Notes: generated by a model from the letters alone, not told the origin. A stretch of DNA of 64,000 nt from Hydractinia symbiolongicarpus (GCF_029227915.1 NC_079876.1:29299828-29363827); one strand, 5' to 3'. Counted from the stretch's first letter, positions 23,698 through 35,096 are shown. Made by a program: numbers and translations.

Positions 23698-24067
23698 TGA
23701 ATATTTAAGTTAATAAGGTTACTTGAATTTGGAAAGGGTACGGGAAATGAACCTTAGTATTCTAAATCGCCCAAGAGCATTACCATTTGAGGACCTTCCG
23801 ATTTTTCAATAATTTTCCATTTTGATAGCTCAACAAAATGAATGGAGCTGCAAAATGGGATGGTAATATTTGGGATTTTGAGTATGAAATTTTGCGATAT
23901 GGAAGGCATAATTGCGTATCGTGAAATAACAGCTTGTAGAGTTATTGGTGCTATTCCGTTTTGCCATGTGCGATACTTGACCACAACGTATCATGTTAAC
24001 ACATTTCCACGGTTAAAACTCTCCAAGCAACCCTCAATCTTTTTATCACACAGGTTAGCCTAGCTAA

Positions 24068-24150
24068 TACCAGAGATGGGGTTCGAACCCACGCGGACAA
24101 TCGTCCATTGGAACTTATGTCCAACTTCTTAACCACTCGGCCACCCTGGT
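24068..24150 (-). pseudogene. tRNA-Leu(UAA) copy 53, U33 lost
   Basis: Identical to copy 46. Confidence 0.8.
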
Positions 24151-24520
24151 TGAAATTTCAGGTTAATAAGGTTACTTGAACTTGGAAAAAGTACTGGGAA
24201 TGAACCTTAGTTTTCTAAATTGCGCAAGAGCATTACCATTTGACGACCTTCAGATTTTTCAATAATTTGCCGTTTTGATAACTCAACAAAATGAATGGAA
24301 CTGCAAAATGGGATGGTAATATCTGGGACTTTGAGTTTGAAAGTTTGAGACATGGAAAGCATTATTGCGCATTGTGAAGTACCGGCTGGTAGAATTATTG
24401 GGGCTATTCTATTTCGTCATGTGGAATAATTCAACACAACGTGTCATTTTAACGCATTTCCACGGTTAAAACTCTCCAAGCATCCTTCAATGATCTTATC
24501 ACACAGATTAACCCAGCTAA

Positions 24521-24603
24521 TACCAGAGGTGGGGTTCGAACCCACGCGGACAATCGTTCATTGGAACTTAAGTCCAACGCCTTAACCACTCGGTCACCCC
24601 GGT
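24521..24603 (-). tRNA. tRNA-Leu-TAA: tRNA-Leu(UAA) copy 54, diverged
   Basis: Identical to copy 47. Confidence 0.7.
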
Positions 24604-24974
24604 TGAAATTTCAGGTTACCTAGATTACTTGAACTTGGAAAAAGTACTGGCAATGAACCCTAATATTTTAAATCGTGTAAAAGCATTGACATCTGTCGAC
24701 CGTCTTATTTCTTTATAAATTTGTCGCTTTGATAATTCAAAAAATTGAGTAGAACTGCAAAAAGGGATGGCAATATTTAGGACTTTGAATTGGAAATTTT
24801 GAGATGTGGAAGGAATAACTGCGCATCGTGAAATAACGGCTGGTAGAATTATTGTAGCTATTCTATTTTTCCAAGTTCGATACTTCGCCAAAACGTATAA
24901 TGTTAACACATTTCCACGGTTAAAACTCTCCAAGCATCCCTCAATCTTTTTATCACACTGGTTAGCCTAGGTAA

Positions 24975-25057
24975 TACCATAGGTGAGGTTCGAACCCACG
25001 CGGACAATCGTCCACTGGAACTTAAGTCCAACTTCTTAACCACTCGGCCACCCTGGT
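24975..25057 (-). pseudogene. tRNA-Leu(UAA) copy 55, diverged
   Basis: Identical to copy 48. Confidence 0.75.
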
Positions 25058-25426
25058 TGAAATTTCAGGTGAATAATGTTACTTAAACTTGGAAAAAGTA
25101 CTGGCAATGAACCTTAGTTTTCTAAATCGCGCAAGAGCATTACCATTTGGCGACCTTCAGATCTTTCAATAATTTTCCATTTTGATAGCTCAACAAAATG
25201 AATGGAGCTGCAAAAAGGGATGGTAATATTTGGGATTTTGAGTATGAAATTTTGAGATATGGAAGGCATAATTGCGTACGTGAAATAACGGCTGCTAGAA
25301 TAATTGTGGCTATTCTATTTCGCCATGTTCGATATTTCACCACAACAAGTCATGGTAACACATGTCCACGTATAAAATTCTCCAAGCATCCTTCAATCAT
25401 CTTATCACCTAAATTAACCTAGCTAA

Positions 25427-25509
25427 TACCAGAGGTGGGGTTCGAACCCACACGGCCAATTGTCAATTGGAACTTAAGTCCAACGCCTTAACCACTCGGC
25501 CCCCCTGGT
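25427..25509 (-). tRNA. tRNA-Leu-TAA: tRNA-Leu(UAA) copy 56, U8 changed
   Basis: Main stems are paired, but conserved U8 is G (also the first A-box base) and the variable arm is rearranged. Confidence 0.65.
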
Positions 25510-25544
25510 TGAAATTTCAGGTTAATAAGGTTACTTGAAGTTGA

Positions 25545-25627
25545 AAGAAGAGGTGGGGTTCGAATCCATGCGGACAATTGTCCATTGGAATTTAAGTCCA
25601 ACGCCTTAACCACTCGGCCACCCTGGT
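25545..25627 (-). pseudogene. tRNA-Leu(UAA) copy 57, supernumerary
   Basis: Starts 118 bp from copy 56. The 3' acceptor strand is replaced by AAGAAGAG-like sequence. Two T-stem mismatches; loop is CTTAAAT. Confidence 0.85.
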
Positions 25628-25997
25628 TGAATATATAAGTTAATAAGGTTACTTGAATTTGGAAAGGGTACGGGAAATGAACCTTAGTATTCTAAATCGC
25701 CCAAAAGCATTACCATTTGAGGACCTTCCGATTTTTCAATAATTTTCCATTTTGATAGCTCAACAAAATGAATGGAGCTGCAAAATGGGATGGTAATATT
25801 TGGGATTTTGAGTATGAAATTTTGAGATATGGAAGGCATAATTGTGCATCGTGAAATAACAGCTTGTAGAGTTATTGGTGCTATTCCGTTTCGCCATGTG
25901 CGATACTTGACCACAACGTATCATGTTAACACATTTTCACGGTTAAAACTCTCCAAGCAACCCTCAATCTTTTTATCACACAGGTTAGCCTAGATAA

Positions 25998-26080
25998 TAC
26001 TAGAGGTGGGGTTCGAACCCACGCGGACAATCGTCCATTGGAACTTAAGTCCAACTTCTTAGCCACTCGGCCACCCTTGA
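25998..26080 (-). pseudogene. tRNA-Leu(UAA) copy 58, diverged
   Basis: Acceptor strands TCAAGGG and CTCTAGT mispair at several positions and the D stem has two mismatches. Anticodon and T arms are consensus. Confidence 0.75.
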
Positions 26081-26449
26081 TGAAATATCAGGTTAATAAG
26101 GTTATTTGAACTTGGAAAAAGTACTGGAAATGAACCTTAGTTTTCTAAATCGCGCAAGAGCATTACCATTTGACGACCTTCAGATTTTTCAATAATTTGC
26201 CGTTTTGATAACTCAACAAAATGAATGGAGCTGCAAAAAGGGATGGTAATATTTGGGATTTTGAGTATGAAATTTTGAGATATGGAAGGCATAATTGCGT
26301 ACGTGAAATAACGGCTGCTGCAATAATTGTGGCTATTCTATTTCGCCATGTTCGATATTTCACCACAACAAGTCATGGTAACACATGTCCACGTATAAAA
26401 TTCTCCAAGCATCCTTCAATCATCTTATCACCTAAATTAACCTAGCTAA

Positions 26450-26532
26450 TCCCAGAGGTGGGGTTCGAACCCACACGGCCAATTGTCAATTGGAACTTAA
26501 GTCCAACGCCTTAACCACTCGGCCCCCCTGGT
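26450..26532 (-). pseudogene. tRNA-Leu(UAA) copy 59, U8 changed
   Basis: As copy 56 plus an A1-G72 mismatch. Confidence 0.7.
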
Positions 26533-26567
26533 TGAAATTTCAGGTTAATAAGGTTACTTGAAGTTGA

Positions 26568-26650
26568 AAGAAGAGGTGGGGTTCGAATCCATGCGGACAA
26601 TTGTCCATTGGAATTTAAGTCCAACGCCTTAACCACTCGGCCACCCTGGT
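26568..26650 (-). pseudogene. tRNA-Leu(UAA) copy 60, supernumerary
   Basis: Same junction and changes as copy 57, 118 bp from copy 59. Confidence 0.85.
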
Positions 26651-27019
26651 TGAATATTTAAGTTAATAAGGTTACTTGAATTTGGAAAGGGTACGGGAAA
26701 TGAACCTTAGTGTTCTAAATTGCCCAAGAGCATTACCATTTGAGGACCTTCCGATTTTTCAATAATTTTCATTTTGATAGCTCAAGAAAATGAATGGAGC
26801 TGCAAAATGGGATGGTAATATTTGGGATTTTGAGTATGAAATTTTGAGATATGGAAAGCATAATTGCGCATCGTGAAATAACAGCTTGTAGAGTTATTGG
26901 TGCTATTCCGTTTCGCCATGTGCGATACGTGACCACAACGTATCATGTTAACACATTTCCACGGTTAAAACTCTCCAAGCAACCCTTAATCTTTTTATCA
27001 CACAGGTTAGCCTAGCTAA

Positions 27020-27102
27020 TACCAGAGGTGGGGTTCGAACCCACGCGGACAATCGTCCATTGGAACTTAAGTCCAACTTCTTAACCACTCAGCCACCCTG
27101 GT
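27020..27102 (-). pseudogene. tRNA-Leu(UAA) copy 61, D arm broken
   Basis: Consensus except for the D arm, where GGC is GAA and the 5' strand carries a T. Confidence 0.75.
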
Positions 27103-27472
27103 TGAAATTTCAGGTTAATAAGGTTACTTGAACTTGGAAAAAGTACTGGGAATGAACCTTAGTTTTCTAAATCGCGCAAGAGCATTACCATTTGACGACC
27201 TTCAGATTTTTCAATAATTTGCCGTTTTGATAACTCAACAAAATGAATGGAACTGCATAATGGGATGGTAATATCTGGGACTTTGAGTTTGAAAGTTTGA
27301 GACATGGAAGGCATTATTGCGCATTGTGAAGTAACGGCTGGTAGAATTATTGTAGCTATTCTATTTCTCCAAGTTCGATACTTCGCCAAAACGTATAATG
27401 TTAACACATTTCCACGGTTAAAACTCTCCAAGCATCCCTCAATCTTTTTATCACACAGGTTAGCCTAGCTAA

Positions 27473-27555
27473 TACCATAGGTGAGGTTCGAACCCACGCG
27501 GACAATCGTCCACTGGAACTTAAGTCCAAATTCTTAACCACTCGGCCACCCTGGT
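27473..27555 (-). pseudogene. tRNA-Leu(UAA) copy 62, diverged
   Basis: As copy 48 with base 26 changed to T. Confidence 0.75.
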
Positions 27556-27924
27556 TGAAATTTCAGGTGAATAATGTTACTTGAACTTGGAAAAAGTACT
27601 GGCAATGAACCTTAGTTTTCTAAATCGCGCAAGAGCATTACCATTTGACGACCTTCAGATCTTTCAATAATTTTCCATTTTGATAGCTCAACAAAATGAA
27701 TGGAGCTGCAAAAAGGGATGGTAATATTTGGGATTTTGAGTATGAAATTTTGAGATATGGAAGGCATAATTGCGTACGTGAAATAACGGCTGCTAGAATA
27801 ATTGTGGCTATTCTATTTTGCCATGATCGATATTTCACCACAACAAGTCATGGTAACACATGTCCACGTATAAAATTCTCCAAGCATCCTTCAATCATCT
27901 TATCACCTAAATTAACCTAGCTAA

Positions 27925-28007
27925 TCCCAGAGGTGGGGTTCGAACCCACACGGCCAATTGTCAATTGGAACTTAAGTCCAACGCCTTAACCACTCGGCCC
28001 CCCTGGT
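27925..28007 (-). pseudogene. tRNA-Leu(UAA) copy 63, U8 changed
   Basis: As copy 59. Confidence 0.7.
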
Positions 28008-28042
28008 TGAAATTTCAGGTTAATAAGGTTACTTGAAGTTGA

Positions 28043-28125
28043 AAGAAGAGGTGGGGTTCGAATCCATGCGGATAATTGTCCATTGGAATTTAAGTCCAAC
28101 GCCTTAACCACTCGGCCACCCTGGT
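28043..28125 (-). pseudogene. tRNA-Leu(UAA) copy 64, supernumerary
   Basis: As copy 57 with one further variable-arm change, 118 bp from copy 63. Confidence 0.85.
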
Positions 28126-28495
28126 AAAAAATTCAGGCTAATAAGGTTACTTGAATTTAGAAAGGGTACGGAAAATGAACCTTAGTAATCTAAATCGCCC
28201 AAAAGCATTACCATTTGACGACTTTCAGATTTTTCAATGACTTTCCATTGTGATAGCTCAACAAAACGAATGGAGCTGCAAAAAGGGATGGTAATATTTG
28301 GGATTTTGATTATGAAATTTTGAGATATGGAAGGCATAATTGCGTATCGTGAAATAACGGCTGGTATAATTATTGGGGCTATTCTATTTTGCCCTGTGGG
28401 ATAATTCAACATAAGGTGTCATGTTAACGCACTTCCACGGTTAAAACTCTACAAGCATCTTTCAATCATCTTATCACTCAGATTAACCTAGCTAA

Positions 28496-28520
28496 TACCC
28501 GAGGTGGCGTTCGAACCCAT
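28496..28520 (-). pseudogene. tRNA-Leu copy 65, 3' fragment only
   Basis: Only the 3' acceptor strand and T arm remain. After GAACCCA the sequence jumps to the spacer motif TTTGACGACC, and a shared CCA lies at the joint. No anticodon is present. Confidence 0.85.
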
Positions 28521-28800
28521 TTGACGACCTTGAGATTTTTTAATAATTTGCCGTTTTGATAACTCAACAAAATGAATGAAACTGCAAAATGGAATGGTAA
28601 TATCTGGGACTTTGAGATTGAAAGTTTGAGATATGGAAGGCATAATTGCGCAGCGTGAAATAACGGCTGGTAGAATTATTGTAGCTATTCTATTTCTCCA
28701 AGTCCGAACTTCGCCACAACGTGTTATGGCCAACACGTTTCCACGTTGAAGTTCTCTAAGCATCCTTCAATTATCTTATCACACAGGTTAACCTAGCGAA

Positions 28801-28883
28801 TAACAAAGGTGGGGTTCGAACCCACTCGGACATTCGTCCATTGGAACTTAACACCAACGCCTTAGCCACTCGGCCACCCTGGT
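28801..28883 (-). pseudogene. tRNA-Leu(UAA) copy 66, diverged
   Basis: Acceptor 3' strand CTTTGTT, T31-T39 mismatch and G32. Anticodon TAA. Confidence 0.75.
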
Positions 28884-29254
28884 TGAAATTTCAGGTTACC
28901 AAGGTTTCTTGAACTTGGAAAAAGTACTGGCAATGAACCTTAATGTTCCAAATCGTGTAAGTGCATTAACATCTGTCGATTTTCTTATTTCTTTAATAAT
29001 TTGCCGTTTTGATAATTCAACAAATTGACTGGAACTGCAAAATGGTATGGTAATATTTGGGATTTTGAGTTTGAAAGATTGAGATATGGAAGGATTAATT
29101 GCGCATTGTAAAATAACGGCTGGTACAACTATTGCAGCTATTCTATTCCTCCAGGTTCGATACTTCGCCACAACGTGTCTTGGCAAACACATTTCCACGT
29201 TGAAATTCTCCAAGCATCCTTCAATCATCTTATTAGACAGGTTAACAAAGCTAA

Positions 29255-29337
29255 TACCAGAGGTGGGGTTCGAACCCACGCGGACAATCGTCCATTGGAA
29301 TTTAAGTCCAGCGACTTAAACACTCGGCCACCCTGGT
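29255..29337 (-). tRNA. tRNA-Leu-TAA: tRNA-Leu(UAA) copy 67, diverged
   Basis: Acceptor and T stems are consensus. C27-A43 and D-stem mismatches, A37 and one D-loop change. Confidence 0.65.
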
Positions 29338-29707
29338 TGAAATTTGACGTTACCAATGTTACTTGAACTTGGAAAATGTACTGGCAATGAACCTTAATAT
29401 TCTAAATTGTGTAAGAGCATTACCATTTGACGACCTTCAGATTTTTCAATAATTTTCCATTTTGATAACTCAACAAAATGGATGGAGCTGCAAAAAGGGA
29501 TGGTAATAATTGGGATTTTGAGTATGAAATTTTGAGATATGGAAGGCATAATTGCGCAGCGTGAAATAACGGCTGGTAGAATTATTGGTGCTATTACATT
29601 TCGCCATGTGCGATACTTGACCACAACGTATCATGTTAACACATTTCCACGGCTAAAACCCTCCAAGTAACCCTCAATCTTTTTATCGCACAGGTTAGCC
29701 TAGCTAA

Positions 29708-29790
29708 TGCCAGAGGTGAGGTTGGAAGCCACTCGGACATTCGTCCATTGGAACTTAAGTCCAACGCCTTAACCACTCGTCCACCCTGGT
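29708..29790 (-). pseudogene. tRNA-Leu(UAA) copy 68, T arm broken
   Basis: The T loop has lost the TTCGA core (TTCCAAC) and the T stem is mispaired. D stem has one mismatch. Confidence 0.75.
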
Positions 29791-30159
29791 TGAAATTTCA
29801 GGTTAATAAGGTTACTTGAAATTGGAAAAGGTACGGGAAATGAACCTTAGTATTCTAAATCGCCCAAGAGCACCACCATTTGACGACTTTCAGATTTTTC
29901 AATAACTTGCCATTTTGTAGTTCAACAAAATGAATGGAGCTGCAAAAAGAGATGGTAATGTGTGGGATTTTGAGTATGAAATTTTGAGATATGGAAGGAA
30001 TAATTACGCATTGTGAAATAACAGCTGGTAGAATTATTGCAGCTATTCTATTTCTCCAGGTTCGATACTTCGCCACAACGTGTCATGGCAAACACATTTC
30101 CACGTTTGAATTCTCCAAGCATCCTTCAATCATCTTATCACCCAGATTAACCTAGCTAA

Positions 30160-30242
30160 TACCAGAAGTGGGGTTCGATCCCACTCGGACATTCGTCCAT
30201 TGGAACTTAAGTCCAACGCTTTATCCACTCGGCCACCCTGCC
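30160..30242 (-). pseudogene. tRNA-Leu(UAA) copy 69, diverged
   Basis: Acceptor strands GGCAGGG and TTCTGGT mispair; T loop and D stem are altered. Anticodon loop is consensus. Confidence 0.7.
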
Positions 30243-30611
30243 TGAAATTTCAGGTTACCAAGATTACTTGAACTTGGAAAAAGTAGTGGCAATGAACCTT
30301 AATATTCTAAATTGTGTAAGAGCATTACCATTTGACGACCTTCAGATTTTGCAATAACTTGCCATTTTGTAGTTCAACAAAATGAATGGAGCTGCAAAAA
30401 GGGATGGTAATGTGTGGGATTTTGAGTTTGAAAGTTTGAGATATGGAAGGCGTTATTGCGCATCGTGAAGTAACGGCTGGTAGAATTATTGGGGCTATTC
30501 TATTACGCCATGTGGGATAATTCAACACAACGTGTCATTTTAACGCATTTCCACGGTTAAAACTCTCCAAGCATCCTTCAATGATCTTATCACACAGGTT
30601 AACCCAGCTAA

Positions 30612-30694
30612 TACCAGAGGTGGGGTTCGAACCCACGCGGACAATCGTCCATTGGAAATTAAGTCCAACGCCTTAACCACTCGGTCACCCTGGT
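30612..30694 (-). tRNA. tRNA-Leu-TAA: tRNA-Leu(UAA) copy 70, diverged
   Basis: Consensus except A10 (one D-stem mismatch) and T37. Confidence 0.7.
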
Positions 30695-31065
30695 TGAAAT
30701 TTCAGGTTACCAAGATTACTTGAACTTGGAAAAAGTACTGGCAATGAACCTTAATATTTTAAATCGTGTAAGACCATTAACATCTGTCGATTCTTTTATT
30801 TGTTTAATAATTTGCCGTTTTGATAATTCAACAAGTTGATTGGAACTGCAAAAAAGTATGGTAATATTTGGAATTTTAAATTTGAAATTTTGAGATATGA
30901 AATGAATAATTGCGGATTGTGAAATAACGGCTGGCACAACTATTGCAGCTATTCTACTTCTCCAAGTTCAATACTTCGCCACAACGTGTCATGGCAAACA
31001 CATTTCCACGTTCAAATTCTATAAGCATCCTTCAATCATCTTATTACCCAGATTAACCTAGCTAA

Positions 31066-31148
31066 TACCAGAGGTGGCGTTTGAACCCACGCGGACAATC
31101 GTCCATTGGAACTTAAGTCCAACGCCTTAACAACTCGGCAACCCTGGT
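31066..31148 (-). pseudogene. tRNA-Leu(UAA) copy 71, diverged
   Basis: G53-G61 mismatch, T loop TTCAAAC, G9 changed to T and a D-loop G lost. Confidence 0.7.
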
Positions 31149-31516
31149 TTAAATTTCAGGTTAATAAGGTTACTTGAATTTGGAAAAAGACGGGAAATGA
31201 ACTTTCGTATTCTAAATCGCCCAAGACCACTACCATTTGACGACCTTGAGATTTTTCAACAATTTGCCATTTTGATAATTCAAAAACTTGACTGGAACTG
31301 CAAAAAAGTATGGTAATACTTGGGATTTTGAGTTTGAAATTTTGAGATATGGAAGGCATAAGTGCGCAGGGTGAAATAACGGCTGGTAGAATTATTGTAG
31401 CTATTCTATTTCTCCAAGTCCGAACTTCGCCACAACGTGTCTTGGCAAACACATTTCCACGTTGAAATTCTCCAAGCATCCTTCAATCATCTTATTACAC
31501 AGGTTAACAAAGCTAA

Positions 31517-31599
31517 TACCAGAGGTGGGGTTCGAACCCACGCGGACAATCGTCCATTGGAACTTAAGTCCAACGCCTTAGCCACTCGGCCACCCTGCT
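31517..31599 (-). tRNA. tRNA-Leu-TAA: tRNA-Leu(UAA) copy 72
   Basis: Consensus except a D-loop C and a G2-G71 acceptor mismatch. Confidence 0.75.
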
Positions 31600-31970
31600 C
31601 GAAATTTCAGGTTACCAAGGTTACTTGAACTTGCAAAAAGTACTGGCAATGAACCTTAATGTTCTAAATCGTGTAAGTGCATTAACATCTGTCGATTGTC
31701 TTATTTCTTTAATAATTTGCCGTTTTGGTAATTCAACAAATTGACTGGAGCTACAGAATGGTATGGTTATATCTGGGATTTTGAGTTTGAAAGATTGAGA
31801 TATGGAAGGATTAATTGGGCATTGTGAAATAACGGCTGGTACAACTATTGCAGCTATTCTATTCCTCCAGGTTCGATACTTCGCCACAACGTGTCATGGC
31901 AAACACATTTCCACGTTTGAATTCTGCAAGCATCCTTCAATCATCCTATCACCCAGATTAACCTAGCTAA

Positions 31971-32053
31971 TACCAGAGGTGGGGTTCGAACCCACTCGGA
32001 CAATCGTCCATTGGAACTTAAGTCTAACGCCTTAGCCACTCGGCCACCCTGGT
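31971..32053 (-). tRNA. tRNA-Leu-TAA: tRNA-Leu(UAA) copy 73
   Basis: One anticodon-stem mismatch (A29-C41), a D-loop C and a changed last variable base. Confidence 0.75.
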
Positions 32054-32422
32054 CGAAATTTCAGGTTAATAAGGTTACTTGAAATTGGAAAAGGTACGGA
32101 AAATGAACCTTAGTATTCTAAATCGCCCAAGAGCACTACCATTTGACGACTTTCAGATTTTTCAATAACTTGCCATTTTGTAGTTCAACAAAATGAATGG
32201 AGCTGCAAAAAGGGATGGTAATGTGTGGGATTTTGAGTATGAAATTTTGAGATATGGTAGGAATAATTACGCATTGTGAAATAACGGCTGGTACAACTAT
32301 TGCAGCTATTCTATTCCTCCAGGTTCGATACTTCGTCACAACGTGTCTTGGCAAACACATCTCCACGTTGAAATTCTCCAAGCATCCTTCAATCATCTTA
32401 TTACACAGGTTAAGAAAGCTAA

Positions 32423-32505
32423 TACCAGAGGTGGGGTTCGAACCCACGCGGACAATCGTCCATTGGAACTTAAGGCCAACGCCTTAACCACTCGTCCACC
32501 CTAGT
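32423..32505 (-). tRNA. tRNA-Leu-TAA: tRNA-Leu(UAA) copy 74, diverged
   Basis: C31-T39 and A11-G24 mismatches; T3-G70 wobble. T arm is consensus. Confidence 0.65.
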
Positions 32506-32874
32506 TGAAATTTCAGGTTAATAAGGTTACTTGAAATTGGAAAAGGTACGGGAAATGAACCTTAGTATTCTAAATCGCCCAAGACCACTACCATTTGACG
32601 ACTTTCAGATTTTTCAATAACTTGCCATTTTGTAGTTCAACAAAATGAATGGAGCTGCAAAAAGGGATGGTAATGTGTGGGATTTTGAGTACGAAATTTT
32701 GAGATATGGAAGGAATAATTACGCATTGTGAAATAACGGCTGGTAGAATTTTTGTAGCTATTCCATTTCTCCAAGTTCGATACTTCGCCACAACGTGTCA
32801 TGGCAAACACATTTCCACCTTTAAATTCTCCAAACATCCTTCAATCATCTTATCACACAGGTTAACCCAGCTAA

Positions 32875-32957
32875 TGGCAGAGGTGGGGTTCGAACCCACG
32901 CGGACGATCGTCAATTGGAACTTAAGTACAACGCCTTAGCCACTCAGCCAGCCTGGT
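32875..32957 (-). pseudogene. tRNA-Leu(UAA) copy 75, diverged
   Basis: Acceptor mismatched at both ends (A1-C72, C2-C71, C7-C66), plus an anticodon-stem mismatch. Confidence 0.75.
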
Positions 32958-33328
32958 TGAATATTTAGGTTACCAAGGTTACTTGAACTTGGAAAAAGTA
33001 CTGGCAATGAACCTTAATATTCTAAATCGTGTAAGAGTATTAACATCTGTCGATCTTCTTATTTCTTTAATAATTTGCCGTTTTGATAATTCAAGAAATT
33101 GACTGGATCTGCAAAAACGTATGGTAATATTTGGGATTTTGAATTTGAAAGATTGAGATATGGAAGGAATAATTGCGCATTATGAAATAACCGCTGGTAC
33201 AACTATTGCAGCTATTCTATTTCTCCAGGTTCGATACTCCGCCACAACGTGTCTTGGCAAACACATTTCCACGTTGAAATTCTCTAAGCATCCTTCAATC
33301 ATCTTATTACACAGGTTAACAAAGCTAA

Positions 33329-33410
33329 TACCAGAGGTGGGGTTGGAACCCACGCGGACAATCCTTCATTGGAATTTAAGTCCAACGCCTTAACCACTCG
33401 GCCACCTGGT
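33329..33410 (-). pseudogene. tRNA-Leu(UAA) copy 76
   Basis: 82 nt. One acceptor base is missing, the T loop has lost TTCGA, and base 37 is A. Confidence 0.8.
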
Positions 33411-33779
33411 TGAAATTTGAGGTTACCAAGGTTACTTGAACTTGGAAAACGTACTGGCAATGAACCTTAATATTCTAAATTGTGTATGAGCATTACCATT
33501 TTACGACCTTCAGATTTTTCAATAATTTTCCATTTTGATAACTCAACAAAATGAATGGAGCTGCAAAAAGGGATGGTAATAATTGGGATTTTGAGTATGA
33601 AATTTTGAGATATGGAAGGCATAATTGCGCAGCGTGAAATAACGGCTGGTAGAATTATTGTAGCTATTCTATTTCTCCAAGTCCGAACGTCGCCACAACG
33701 TGTCATGGCAAACATGTTTCCACGTTGAAATTCTCCAAGAATCTTTCAATTATCTTATCACACAGGTTAACCTAGCTAA

Positions 33780-33862
33780 TAACAGAGGTGGGGTTCGAAC
33801 CCACTCGGACAATCGTCCATTGGAACTTAAGTCCAACGCCTTAACCACTCGTCCACCCTGGT
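33780..33862 (-). tRNA. tRNA-Leu-TAA: tRNA-Leu(UAA) copy 77, diverged
   Basis: C2-T71 and A11-G24 mismatches; otherwise near consensus. Confidence 0.65.
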
Positions 33863-34230
33863 TGAAATTTCAGGTTAATAAGGTTACTTGAAATTGGAAA
33901 AGGTACGGGAAATGAACCTTAGTATTCTAAATCGCCCAAGAGCACTACCATTTGACGACTTTCAGATTTTTCAATAACTTGCCATTTTCTAGTTCAACAA
34001 AATGAATGGAGCTGCAAAAAGGGATGGTAATGTGTGGGATTTTGAGTATGAAATTTTGAGATATGGAAGGCATTATTGCGTATCGTGAAGTAACGGCTGG
34101 TAGAACTATTGCGGCTATTCTATTTCGCCATGTGGGATAATTCAACACAACGTGTCATGTTGACGCACTTCCACGGCAAAACCCTCCAAGCATCCCTCAA
34201 TCTTCTTATCACACAGGTTAGCCTAGCTAA

Positions 34231-34313
34231 TACCAGAGGTGGGGTTCGAACCCATACGGACAATAGTCCATTGGAACTTAAGTCCAACGCCTTAACCACT
34301 CGGTCACCCTGGT
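34231..34313 (-). tRNA. tRNA-Leu-TAA: tRNA-Leu(UAA) copy 78, diverged
   Basis: A49-C65 and A10-C25 mismatches and one variable-loop change. Confidence 0.65.
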
Positions 34314-34684
34314 TGAAATTTCAGGTTACCAAGGTTACTTGAACTTGGAGAAAGTACTGGCAATGAGCCTTAATATTCTAAATCGTGTAAGAGCTATAAC
34401 ATCTGTCGATCTTCTTATTTCTTAAATAATTTGCCGTTTAGATAATTCAACAAATTGACTGGAACTGCAAAAAAAGTATGGTAATACTTGGGATTTTGAG
34501 TTTGAAAATTTGAGATATGGAAGGAATAATTGCGCATTGTGAAAGAACGGCTGGTACAACTATTGCAGCTATTCTACTCTCCAAGTTCGATACTTTGCCA
34601 CAACGAGTCATGGCAAACACACTTCCACGTTTGAATTCTCCACGCATCCTTCAATCATCTTATCAAAAACGTTAACCTTGCTAA

Positions 34685-34767
34685 TAACAGAGGTGGTGTT
34701 CAAACCCACTCGGACAAGCGTCCATTGGAACTTAAGTCCAACACCTTATCCACTCGGCCACCATGGT
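34685..34767 (-). pseudogene. tRNA-Leu(UAA) copy 79, diverged
   Basis: T loop TTTGAAC (C56 lost), T-stem and two acceptor mismatches. A T5 run lies about 15 nt downstream. Confidence 0.75.
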
Positions 34768-35031
34768 TGAATATTCAGGTTAATAAGGTTACTTAAACTT
34801 GGAAAAAGTACTGGCAATGAACCTTAGTATTCCAAATCGTGTAAGAGCATTGACATCTGTCGACCTTCTTATCTCTTTAATAATTTGCCGCTTTCATAAT
34901 TCAACAAATTGGGACTTCGAATTTGAAATTTTGAGATACGGAAGGAATAATTGCGTAAAGTAACGGCTGTTAGAACTATTGGGGCTATTCTATTTCGCCA
35001 TATGGGATAATTCAACACAACGTGTCATGTT

Positions 35032-35096
35032 AACCCATACGGACAATAGTCCATTGGAACTTAAGTCCAACGCCTTAACCACTCGGTCACACTGGT
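35032..35096 (-). pseudogene. tRNA-Leu(UAA) copy 80, lacks 3' third
   Basis: Spacer GTTAAC is joined directly to CCATACGG of the T stem, so T loop, B box and 3' acceptor strand are gone. The anticodon arm remains. Confidence 0.85.

Larger units (their letters stand above)
19188..25530 (-). repeat. heptamer higher-order repeat, two rows of 3,171 bp
   Basis: Copies 43-49 and 50-56 are paired at a constant offset of 3,171 bp, which is seven units of 453 bp. The rows are nearly identical, including the CAA-anticodon copy and the U33-lacking copy. Differences I noticed are single bases, such as 22,533 region losing one A and a G/A change near 25,150. Such identity indicates a recent duplication or conversion of the block. 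Confidence 0.92.
25428..28130 (-). repeat. units with supernumerary tRNA 118 bp apart
   Basis: Three units (copies 56/57, 59/60, 63/64) each contain two tRNA-like sequences with starts only 118 bp apart. The second is joined to 5'-flank sequence at a GAAAG/AAGAG junction, so it lacks a proper 3' acceptor strand. All three pairs share the same junction and the same changes, so they descend from one event later spread by higher-order duplication. Confidence 0.88.

Noticed and set aside
28896-29279. Longest satellite frame, 127 codons
   Set aside because: It spans spacer and the tRNA of copy 67 and exists only because local indels removed stops.
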